Assembly: GCA_046303515.1 (NCBI GenBank)
Contig: JBKCGI010000043.1
Location: 1 to 5,674, forward strand
DNA length: 5,674 nucleotides
Origin: M2408 sp046303515
GTDB taxonomy: Bacteria > Bacteroidota > Bacteroidia > Flavobacteriales_D > Crocinitomicaceae
Direction of reading: 5' to 3'
Positions 1 through 5,674 of the stretch are shown one piece after another. The position numbers were made by a program, and so were the translations under genes. Positions within the stretch are counted from its first letter, which is position 1, and each line of letters begins with the position of its first letter. Under the pieces are notes generated by a model, which saw nothing but the letters and a program-made list of their open reading frames with translations, was not told where the DNA came from and did not search any database.

Positions 1-197
1 TTTCAGAGGTAGAACATGAATATAAGTTAAAACTTACTTCAAAGGAAAAGCTTTCGAAATATGATGCAATTATTTTGGCAGTTTCACATGATGAATTTAT
101 TTCGATAAACTTAGATGAATTTAAATTGAATTCAAATTCCGTCGTTTATGATACAAAAGCTTTTTTTGATAAAAAATTAGTTGATGGAAGATTGTAA
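1..197 (+). CDS. Nucleotide-sugar 6-dehydrogenase, C-terminal fragment (UDP-GlcNAc/GalNAc dehydrogenase, TviB/WbpO-like)
   Basis: This gene is cut by the window's left edge. The open frame runs from base 3 to a TAA at 195-197 and gives 64 residues. They contain YDAIILAVSHDEF (about residues 20-32 of the fragment), then VVYDTKAFFDK and a terminal VDGRL. This pattern matches the C-terminal UDP-binding domain of the UDP-glucose/GDP-mannose dehydrogenase family, which oxidises C6 of a nucleotide sugar to a uronic acid using two NAD+. The YD-KA/KG...DGRL ending resembles the TviB/WbpO type (UDP-GlcNAc or UDP-GalNAc 6-dehydrogenase) more than WecC (UDP-ManNAc dehydrogenase), but the active-site cysteine and NAD-binding domain lie outside the window, so substrate cannot be settled. 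It would act in the cytoplasm, supplying a hexosaminuronic acid donor. It ends 38 bp before the wzz-like gene, probably in the same operon. Confidence 0.82.
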   Translation, partial: SEVEHEYKLKLTSKEKLSKYDAIILAVSHDEFISINLDEFKLNSNSVVYDTKAFFDKKLVDGRL

Positions 198-235
198 TTA
201 ATAATTTCATAGATTTATAATTCAATTATTCAAGA

Positions 236-1318
236 ATGGAAAAAAAAAATGAACCAACGGTAAGAGAATTTTTTGTCAATTTTCAACAAACTATTGTATT
301 TCTATTGCATAAATGGAAAATGATTACCCTAATTGGTCTTTTGGGCGGAGGACTTGGTCTTACACTATCATTAATGTCTGAATTTAAATATTTAGGAACA
401 GTTAAATTTATAATTGAAGATGATGGGAAATCAGGTTCAGGTCTATCAAGTCTAGCAAACAATTTTGGATTGTCAAGTCTCTCGGGAGGGAATAGCTCTA
501 TATTTACAGCCCCAAACTTTTTAGAGTTCTTAAAAACAAGAAGTTTAGTTGAAAAGGCGCTTTTAAAGCCAATGAGCGAGGCTAAATATTCACATATGAC
601 CTATGCCGAATTTTATATTAAATTTAACAAAATTGAGAAAACTTGGGTGGATCAACCTAAATTAAAAAATATCTCCTTTAAGGTAAATGATAAAAGAGAA
701 GAATTTTCAAGAGAGAAAGATAGTATTCTAGGTAGTATATACACAAATTTAATTGAATCTAATCAGTTGAAAGTTTTTCAATTTAACGAAGACAACTCCA
801 TTCTCCAAATTGATGTGAACTCTTTGAATGAAGTGTTTTCAAAAAATTTCTCAATAGAATTGATGTCTGTTGCATCTGAATATTATATGGAAACAAAAAC
901 GGAAAAATTGCGAAGAAATGTTTCAATTTTACAAAAGCAAACTGATTCTGTTAGAAATGAATTATATAACTCAATGAATGCATCTGCAACTGCCACTGAT
1001 AATATTTTCGGACTAAATCCATCGATGAATATTAAACGTGTTTCATTTGCAAAAGAACAAGCTCGAACACAAATTAATAGTGCAATTATGACAGAATTAA
1101 TTCGGAATTTGCAATTAGCTAAAATGAATTTACTTGAGCAAACACCTGTTATTAATGTTATAGAGGAACCAATTTATCCTTTGTTCAAAAAAAAATTGGG
1201 GAAAGCGAAAGGGATAGTTTTTGGTGGAATTATTGCTGGATTTTTAATTTGTTTTTTCTATGTTTTCAAAAGGTATATTAATGAAGATGTTGATGGAACA
1301 CAAATGATTAAAAAATGA
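236..1318 (+). CDS. Wzz-type polysaccharide chain-length determinant (polysaccharide co-polymerase without kinase domain)
   Basis: This is a 360-residue inner-membrane protein of the Wzz/GNVR family, which works with the Wzy polymerase to set glycan chain length. A short cytoplasmic N-terminus is followed by TM1 (about 29-47) and a long periplasmic region. After TM1 come FKYLGTVKFIIEDD and a Gly/Ser-rich stretch (64-87), then NFLEFLKTRSLVEKAL, a typical start of the conserved Wzz domain. Residues about 215-302 look helical or coiled-coil. The proline-containing segment TPVINVIEEPIYP (303-315) sits just before TM2 (about 326-345), as expected for the family. The protein ends 15 residues after TM2, so there is no fused BY-kinase (no Walker motifs, no tyrosine cluster). 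The ATG at 236 is taken because the Wzz topology is complete from there; no Shine-Dalgarno is visible, only an A/T-rich leader. Its stop overlaps the wecB start by 4 bp (ATGA). Family assignment is firm; capsule versus O-antigen is open. Confidence 0.88.
   Translation: MEKKNEPTVREFFVNFQQTIVFLLHKWKMITLIGLLGGGLGLTLSLMSEFKYLGTVKFIIEDDGKSGSGLSSLANNFGLSSLSGGNSSIFTAPNFLEFLKTRSLVEKALLKPMSEAKYSHMTYAEFYIKFNKIEKTWVDQPKLKNISFKVNDKREEFSREKDSILGSIYTNLIESNQLKVFQFNEDNSILQIDVNSLNEVFSKNFSIELMSVASEYYMETKTEKLRRNVSILQKQTDSVRNELYNSMNASATATDNIFGLNPSMNIKRVSFAKEQARTQINSAIMTELIRNLQLAKMNLLEQTPVINVIEEPIYPLFKKKLGKAKGIVFGGIIAGFLICFFYVFKRYINEDVDGTQMIKK
240..249 (+). repeat. Homopolymer run of ten A at the start of the wzz-like gene
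   Basis: Ten consecutive A residues lie within codons 2-5 (M-E-K-K-N). Such a tract can be a site of replication or transcriptional slippage; a gain or loss of one base here would frameshift the protein almost at once. Low-GC Lys-rich starts often produce such runs by chance, so a regulatory role is only a possibility. Confidence 0.6.
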
Positions 1319-2445
1319 AAATAAAGGTATTAGTTGTATTTGGAACAAGGCCGGAAGCCATCAAAATGGCGCCAGTTATTAAAGAATTAAAAAATGATAG
1401 TTTTTTTGATACAAAGGTTTGTGTTACAGCTCAACATAGAGAAATGTTAGATCAAGTTTTGGAATTTTTTAATATTAACGCTGATTATGATTTAAATTTA
1501 ATGCGTCCGCAACAGAACCTATTTAATTTGACAGCTCTAATTATTAATGAATTAAAACCAGTTTTAGAAGATTTTAATCCAAATTATGTTTTGGTACACG
1601 GAGACACGACTACAACCATGGCCTCAAGTATTGCTGCGTTTTATAATGGTTCTAAAGTTTGTCATGTGGAAGCAGGATTAAGAACATTTAATAAGAAATC
1701 ACCATTTCCAGAAGAAATGAATCGCGTTATAACAGGTCACATTGCGGACTATCATTTTGCACCTACTGAAACATCTTTCAAAAATTTAGTGGATGAAAAA
1801 ATTAATAAAGATACAATTTTAATAACAGGAAATACAGTTATAGATGCTTTAATTCAAAGTGTAGAAAAAGTTAATTCAATTGATTTTTCATCGCCTGAAA
1901 TAGATAAATTAAAAAAAATAATTAAAAAAGAAAAGAATATTATTTTAGTTACAGGTCATAGAAGAGAAAATCATGGTATGGGATTTATAAATATTTGCAA
2001 AGCATTAAAACAAATTTCAGAAGAAGCTGAAAATGTGCAAATTATATATCCTGTGCATTTAAATCCTAATGTTCAAAAACCAGTTTACGACTTGTTATCT
2101 GATAATCCGAATATTAATTTAGTTGATCCTTTGCCTTATGAAGCATTTGTGTGGCTGATGGATAAGTCAAAATTAATTATTACTGACAGTGGTGGTGTTC
2201 AAGAGGAGGCACCAAGTATAGGCAAACCAGTATTGGTAATGCGAGATACTACTGAACGTCCTGAAGCTGTTGAAGCCGGAACTGTAATTTTAGTTGGTAC
2301 ACATACTGAAAAAATTGTCAAAGAGGCTTTAGCTTTATTGCAAAACGAATCAAAATACAAAGAGATGAGTTTGTTACACAATCCTTATGGAAACGGTGAT
2401 GCAAGTGCGAAAATTTTGAATTTTTTAAAGCAATTAAATGAGTAA
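1315..2445 (+). CDS. wecB: UDP-N-acetylglucosamine 2-epimerase (non-hydrolysing)
   Basis: This cytoplasmic enzyme interconverts UDP-GlcNAc and UDP-ManNAc, supplying ManNAc (or, after oxidation, ManNAcA) to the glycan. At 376 residues it has the full family length. Visible motifs, in order, are VVFGTRPEAIKMAPVI (8-22), TAQHREMLDQ (38-47), HGDTTTTMA (95-103), HVEAGLRTF (117-125), SPFPEEMNR (129-137), TGHRREN (213-219), YPVHLNPNV (245-253), DSGGVQEEAP (291-300) and MRDTTERPEAVEAGT (309-323). The residues corresponding to the E. coli WecB catalytic set are present as D97, E119, E133 and H215, so it should be active. The Arg/His-rich TGHRREN and the DSGGVQEE loop form part of the UDP-sugar site. 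The start codon overlaps the wzz-like stop by 4 bp (ATGA), which argues for translational coupling, and the 3' end overlaps the flippase by 8 bp. The symbol wecB is the family name; mnaA and others are used for the same enzyme. Confidence 0.97.
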   Translation: MKIKVLVVFGTRPEAIKMAPVIKELKNDSFFDTKVCVTAQHREMLDQVLEFFNINADYDLNLMRPQQNLFNLTALIINELKPVLEDFNPNYVLVHGDTTTTMASSIAAFYNGSKVCHVEAGLRTFNKKSPFPEEMNRVITGHIADYHFAPTETSFKNLVDEKINKDTILITGNTVIDALIQSVEKVNSIDFSSPEIDKLKKIIKKEKNIILVTGHRRENHGMGFINICKALKQISEEAENVQIIYPVHLNPNVQKPVYDLLSDNPNINLVDPLPYEAFVWLMDKSKLIITDSGGVQEEAPSIGKPVLVMRDTTERPEAVEAGTVILVGTHTEKIVKEALALLQNESKYKEMSLLHNPYGNGDASAKILNFLKQLNE

Positions 2446-3907
2446 ATTGTTAAAAAATATCATCGGTCAAGGAAATCAAAAAAAGGTTATAATAGGTGTT
2501 TTTTGGTCATTTCTCGGTACAATAATTTCAAAAGGCTTTGTTTTTATAGCTCTTTTTTTAGTTGCAAGAAATTTACCTGTCGAAGAATATGGAAAATTAG
2601 GTTTGTTGCAATCCTATATTAATACTTTTACTTTTTTCAGTTTAGCCAGTTTTGGAATAACAGCTACAAAATATTTAGCTCTATATGTTGATTCAGACAT
2701 TAAGATGGCAAGTGAAATTTATTCTTTAACGAGAGTTTCTGTGTTTATAATAGCATTTTTAATTCTTATTTTCTCTCTTTTTTTTAATTCAACAATTAGT
2801 AACGTAATTGTTGGAGATGTTTCTTTAGTCAATGAGGTCTTAATTTGCTCATTTACCGTATTTTTTTCATCTATGAATGGCCTTCAGGTTGGTGCATTAG
2901 CTGGTTTAGAGGATTTTAAAAGCATTTCTATTGTTAGCATAATTAATGGTTTAATTTCTTTGCCTTTGATACTAGTTGCATCAAATTATTATGGGGTAAA
3001 AGGAATAATATATGCAATTTTAGTTGTAAATTTTTTAATTTGGATTAGTTCAGCAATTCTTCTTCAAAAGAAATTAAATAAAAAACATGTTGTTTTTACA
3101 TTTTCCAATTTCAAAAACCATCTTGATACATTATACCATTTTACCTTACCAAACTTTTTAAGTAGTATTATGATGACACCTGTGGTTTTAGTGTGTAATA
3201 CAATACTCATTCAAAATAATAATAAAGGCTTATACGAAATGGGTATATATAATGTTACAATGAATTTTTCACAATTTGGAACAGTACTTATTCGAATCAT
3301 TGGCCAGGTGGTTTATCCAATGGCAATTAAAAATTTCGGTAAAAAAAATAGAAAGTTTGATTTTTTCAATATAAATCAATCATATATAATAGGGGTTATT
3401 CTCTTTATCCCAATTATAATTTTACCAGATTTTTTCGCTTCAATTTATGGCGATAAATATGAAAAGAATAGTGTATACTTAACTCTAGTTTTTGTGTCGT
3501 TATCTATGATAATTGTGGCTCAAAGACAAGGAATAGCTCGTAATTTTGCCGCTGCAAATTATATGTGGTTTAGTGTTTTTGGCAATTTGTTGTGGGGTGT
3601 AAGCACAATAATTTTAAGTTATATGTTCGTCGACAAAGGAGCATACGGTAGGTCATTAGCCTTTTTTATTGGATACTTAGTTAATACTATCATTTTTATT
3701 CCTTTTTATATTAAGAGAAAATTAATTGATAAGGAATTAATTTTATCAAAAGGTCATGGATTATTAATTGTATCCTTTATTATTAGTTCTTTTGTTTTTT
3801 CATTGATAGATAATTTCTCAGTAAGAATTTTAATCTGCTTGGTTTTACTTACTTTACTCATGCTTACTTTTAAATTATGGTACAAAAAATATGTTTATGC
3901 TAAGTAA
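2438..3907 (+). CDS. wzx: Wzx-type lipid-linked oligosaccharide flippase (MOP superfamily)
   Basis: This 489-residue, very hydrophobic protein has about 12-14 predicted membrane segments by eye, at roughly 17-42, 55-75, 101-116, 132-150, 163-181, 187-207, 241-258, 268-290, 315-333, 345-362, 376-396, 404-422, 440-457 and 461-478. Near the N-terminus, FWSFLGTIISKGFVFIALFLVARNLPVEEYGKLGLLQS is the characteristic opening of polysaccharide exporters of the RfbX/Wzx family (WSxxGxxxSxGxxFxxxxxxARxLxxxEYGxxGLxQS). These proteins move undecaprenyl-pyrophosphate-linked repeat units from the inner to the outer face of the cytoplasmic membrane. I see no long hydrophilic loops with repeats of the kind expected in a Wzy polymerase, and the N-terminal signature separates it from Wzy. 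The ATG at 2438 overlaps the wecB stop by 8 bp; the C-terminus overlaps the acetyltransferase by up to 17 bp. Sequence is poorly conserved in this family, so the glycan cannot be inferred from it. Confidence 0.9.
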   Translation: MSKLLKNIIGQGNQKKVIIGVFWSFLGTIISKGFVFIALFLVARNLPVEEYGKLGLLQSYINTFTFFSLASFGITATKYLALYVDSDIKMASEIYSLTRVSVFIIAFLILIFSLFFNSTISNVIVGDVSLVNEVLICSFTVFFSSMNGLQVGALAGLEDFKSISIVSIINGLISLPLILVASNYYGVKGIIYAILVVNFLIWISSAILLQKKLNKKHVVFTFSNFKNHLDTLYHFTLPNFLSSIMMTPVVLVCNTILIQNNNKGLYEMGIYNVTMNFSQFGTVLIRIIGQVVYPMAIKNFGKKNRKFDFFNINQSYIIGVILFIPIIILPDFFASIYGDKYEKNSVYLTLVFVSLSMIIVAQRQGIARNFAAANYMWFSVFGNLLWGVSTIILSYMFVDKGAYGRSLAFFIGYLVNTIIFIPFYIKRKLIDKELILSKGHGLLIVSFIISSFVFSLIDNFSVRILICLVLLTLLMLTFKLWYKKYVYAK

Positions 3908-4445
3908 AATTTTAATTTCTCTTGATAGAAAATATCATTCGCTTCTTGAAAGGGCAAAACTCAGGGAAATATATAAAAATTCGAATATTAGTAAAAGTAG
4001 TAAAATTGCAAAAGCTTTTAAAGGAACTAACTTAAAAAATATTATTATTGAGGATTACGTTTATATTGGACCTAATGCTTTTTTTTCAAGTTTTGATAAA
4101 ATAATAATAAAAAGGGGAACAATTATAGGGCCTAATGTAATTATTCATACAGCAAATCACAATTATGCTGATAATATTGAAGCTATACCCTATGATAGAA
4201 AATTAATAAAAAAGAGTGTTATAATAGAAGAAAATAATTGGATTGGAGATAGGGTTATAATTTTACCTGGCGTTACAATTGGAGAGGGCTGTATTATTGC
4301 AGCAGGTAGTGTTGTTACAAAAAGTTTTCAATCATTCTCTATAATAGGAGGCAATCCAGCTAAATTAATTAGGCAAAGACAAAATATTGAAGATTACATG
4401 GAAAACAAGAAATTAGATCATGTATATATGAAATTAAAAAAATGA
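3891..4445 (+). CDS. Hexapeptide-repeat (left-handed beta-helix) O-acetyltransferase, WbbJ/NodL/maltose acetyltransferase-like
   Basis: This 184-residue cytoplasmic acyltransferase of the LbH family most likely moves acetyl from acetyl-CoA to a sugar hydroxyl of the repeat unit. An N-terminal helical extension of about 45 residues precedes imperfect hexapeptide repeats: IIIEDYVYIGPNAFF (51-65), IIIKRGTIIGPNVII (71-85), then after a loop VIIEENNWIGDRVIILPGVTIGEGCIIAAGSVVTKSF (110-146). The loop HTANHNYAD (86-94) holds the histidine expected to be catalytic in this family (H90; H86 nearby). The closing IIGGNPAKLIRQR (151-163) is the usual C-terminal signature of xenobiotic/NodL/WbbJ-type acetyltransferases. 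The annotated ATG overlaps the flippase by 17 bp; a second in-frame ATG at 3897 (residue M3) is equally possible and leaves the domain intact. No Shine-Dalgarno decides between them. An N-acetyltransferase role in amino-sugar synthesis is less likely, because no aminotransferase is next to it. The stop overlaps the next gene by 4 bp. Confidence 0.9.
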   Translation: MFMLSKILISLDRKYHSLLERAKLREIYKNSNISKSSKIAKAFKGTNLKNIIIEDYVYIGPNAFFSSFDKIIIKRGTIIGPNVIIHTANHNYADNIEAIPYDRKLIKKSVIIEENNWIGDRVIILPGVTIGEGCIIAAGSVVTKSFQSFSIIGGNPAKLIRQRQNIEDYMENKKLDHVYMKLKK

Positions 4446-5578
4446 AAAAGTACGATATTATAGTAAGAGGTGGTTATGGCTACAAAAATTTTGGAGATGA
4501 CACCCTAATGTACACCATTTGTGAAAAATTAAGATCAAGTTCCAGAGAGGTATCTTTATTTTGTATAAAAGAAGATTATATTAATAAAATGTTGCCAGAT
4601 ATTAAAGTTGTTGATTATAGATTTTTAAATGCAGATTTTAAGTCAAACTTATTAGTTTATGGTGGTGGAACGCAGTTTTATCATTTTCAGAATAAGCAAA
4701 TCAAAACTACTTTTTTTTCAGTTATATTAAAAAAACTTAAAAACACAGTAAAATTTGTCTTAGGATTAAATTTTTTTGAAAATAAATTTGAAATAGCAAA
4801 AAAGTCTGATTTTATTGCTATTGTGGGAGTTGGGGTTGGTCCCTTTATCGAAAATTCACCTATTGAACGTAAAACATCTAATTTATTTCGTTCTGCTTCA
4901 TTCATTTCTGTGCGCGACAAATTTGCGTTCAATAAATCTATTGAGTGGGGTTGTAAGGATGTGCTTCTGACACCCGATTTGTGTTATTCTTTTGAATCAA
5001 AATTTCTAAATGAATACAAAAATAATGCAAAATCAGTTAAAACAATAGGAATAATAGTACGAGACTGGAATAATAATAATGGAGGGGGTGATTATTATAA
5101 TAAAATTTTAAATGTCAACAAAACGCTAGAGGGGAATTATAAAATTAAATTTATTTCGTTTGATGCAAGGTCAGATGTATTTTGGTCAAATTTAAGTGAG
5201 GACCTTAATTTATTACAATGGAATCCTAATATTTACACTTTTGATTCATTTCTGAAAGAAATTTCAATTTGTGATATTTTTATAACAGCTCGATTTCATG
5301 GTGCAATTTTTTCAACTTTGTTAGAGAAACCCTTTATTTCAATTGAGATTGAGCAAAAATTAAGATTTGTCAGTGATTTATATTCGGAATGCTCACATTG
5401 TTGGAAAAGCGGTTTTGATGAATTAGAACTTTTAAATCACGTTTCAGATATAAATTCAAATTATGAGGATTATGTAGAAAAAACTACTATCATCACTAAT
5501 AAATTTAAAAGTCAATCTGATCAAATGTTAAGCAAGTTAGTTGAATTTTGTAAATTAGAATCATATGAAAAGCCATAG
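4442..5578 (+). CDS. Polysaccharide pyruvyl transferase family protein (CsaB/WcaK-like)
   Basis: This 378-residue protein shows the hallmarks of the polysaccharide pyruvyl transferase family (PF04230), whose known members (CsaB, WcaK, Pvg1) use phosphoenolpyruvate to form a pyruvate ketal on a sugar. Visible blocks are GGYGYKNFGDDTLMYTI (10-26, the usual G-xx-N-GD-x-L start), NLLVYGGGTQFY (69-80), DFIAIVGVGVGPF (123-135), FISVRDKFAFN (154-164), VLLTPDLCYSF (174-184), IGIIVRDWNNNNGGG (202-216) and ITARFHGAIFSTLLEKPFISIEIEQKLRFVSDL (281-313). H286 in the RFHG motif corresponds to the conserved histidine linked to PEP binding in characterised members. No signal peptide or membrane helix is evident, so it should act in the cytoplasm on the lipid-linked repeat unit or a precursor. 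Its start overlaps the acetyltransferase stop by 4 bp (ATGA), pairing two decorating enzymes. Members of this family are also found with no proven pyruvylation activity, so the reaction is inferred. Confidence 0.88.
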   Translation: MKKYDIIVRGGYGYKNFGDDTLMYTICEKLRSSSREVSLFCIKEDYINKMLPDIKVVDYRFLNADFKSNLLVYGGGTQFYHFQNKQIKTTFFSVILKKLKNTVKFVLGLNFFENKFEIAKKSDFIAIVGVGVGPFIENSPIERKTSNLFRSASFISVRDKFAFNKSIEWGCKDVLLTPDLCYSFESKFLNEYKNNAKSVKTIGIIVRDWNNNNGGGDYYNKILNVNKTLEGNYKIKFISFDARSDVFWSNLSEDLNLLQWNPNIYTFDSFLKEISICDIFITARFHGAIFSTLLEKPFISIEIEQKLRFVSDLYSECSHCWKSGFDELELLNHVSDINSNYEDYVEKTTIITNKFKSQSDQMLSKLVEFCKLESYEKP

Positions 5579-5674
5579 AATTAATATTTTTTATACCGTT
5601 TTAATTGATAGAATGGGTAAAAATATTACGATTGGAGGTATTCAAAATTATCTCATCGGACTAAGTCATGTATG
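5565..5674 (+). CDS. Probable glycosyltransferase (GT4/GT-B type), N-terminal fragment
   Basis: This gene is cut by the window's right edge. The ATG at 5565 overlaps the pyruvyl transferase stop by 14 bp, and 36 full codons remain open to the end: MKSHRINIFYTVLIDRMG followed by KNITIGGIQNYLIGLSHV. A short beta-strand (INIFYTVL) followed by a GGIQNYLIGL motif is the normal start of GT4-type glycosyltransferases, where the GG(I/V)xxxxxxL loop and helix form the first part of the acceptor domain. That the frame is open and in the same overlapping pattern as the genes before it supports a real gene. A second in-frame ATG at 5613 (M17) would drop the first strand, so the upstream start is preferred. 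It would add a sugar to the repeat unit on the inner face of the membrane. The nucleotide-binding domain is outside the window, so donor and acceptor are unknown. Confidence 0.7.
   Translation, partial: MKSHRINIFYTVLIDRMGKNITIGGIQNYLIGLSHV

Noticed and set aside
124..138. Short palindrome (ttgaattcaa) in the dehydrogenase fragment
   Set aside because: It is only 10 bp, inside a coding frame, and has no partner copy; A/T-rich sequence gives many such palindromes.
198..235. Possible Bacteroidota-type promoter (TAGATTTA at 210-217, near the TAnnTTTG -7 consensus) in the only intergenic gap
   Set aside because: The -7 match is one base off, and the only TTG close by (192-194) is about 15 bp upstream, shorter than the usual -33/-7 spacing. 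In such A/T-rich DNA this is expected by chance, so no promoter is called. No stem-loop terminator is visible either.
2199..2381. Minus-strand open frame of 60 codons inside wecB
   Set aside because: It lies wholly inside a strongly conserved coding region (DSGGVQEEAP to the C-terminus of WecB) and its translation resembles no family; it is a shadow frame.
2438..3907. Possibility that the multi-membrane-span protein is the Wzy polymerase
   Set aside because: The N-terminal WSFLGTIISKG...ARNLPVEEYGKLGLLQS signature and even spacing of the membrane segments match Wzx flippases; no large periplasmic loop typical of Wzy is evident.
4687..4932. Minus-strand open frame of 81 codons inside the pyruvyl transferase gene
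   Set aside because: It is antisense to conserved motifs of the + strand gene and has no recognisable domain or neighbouring signal; it is a shadow frame.
1..5674. Mobile element, CRISPR, defence system, tRNA or other structured RNA
   Set aside because: No transposase-like frame, terminal inverted repeats, regularly spaced repeats or tRNA-like cloverleaf was seen; nearly all bases are accounted for by glycan genes.

Overview
The window is a low-GC (roughly 30% by eye), fully co-directional stretch of a surface-polysaccharide (capsule, O-antigen or exopolysaccharide) gene cluster of the Wzx/Wzy type. All genes are on the + strand. The very A/T-rich codon use, the lack of purine-rich Shine-Dalgarno sequences before the starts, and the style of the Wzz and dehydrogenase proteins point to a Bacteroidota host, most likely in or near the Flavobacteriia. 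This is inferred from the look of the proteins, not from a marker gene.

Layout: (1) 1-197, the last 64 codons of a nucleotide-sugar 6-dehydrogenase. (2) A 38-bp gap, the only intergenic space. (3) 236-1318, a Wzz-type chain-length determinant without a kinase domain. (4) 1315-2445, UDP-GlcNAc 2-epimerase (WecB), with all expected catalytic residues. (5) 2438-3907, a Wzx-type flippase. (6) 3891-4445, a hexapeptide-repeat O-acetyltransferase. (7) 4442-5578, a polysaccharide pyruvyl transferase family protein. (8) 5565 to the window end, the first 36 codons of a probable GT4-type glycosyltransferase. From wzz onward each gene overlaps the next by 4, 8, 17, 4 and 14 bp, so the block reads as one translationally coupled operon continuing past both edges.

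How they fit together: the dehydrogenase and WecB supply nucleotide sugars (a uronic acid and UDP-ManNAc, or UDP-ManNAcA if they act in series). Glycosyltransferases, one of which starts at the 3' edge, build the lipid-linked repeat unit. The acetyltransferase and pyruvyl transferase decorate it, Wzx flips it, and Wzz sets chain length together with a Wzy polymerase that must lie outside the window. Co-occurrence of WecB and a pyruvyl transferase makes a pyruvylated ManNAc plausible, but this is inference.

I see no RNA genes, mobile elements, CRISPR, or convincing promoters or terminators, and no sign of a new defence or mobile system. The locus is accessory but of a known kind. Its novelty, if any, is in the particular glycan it makes.
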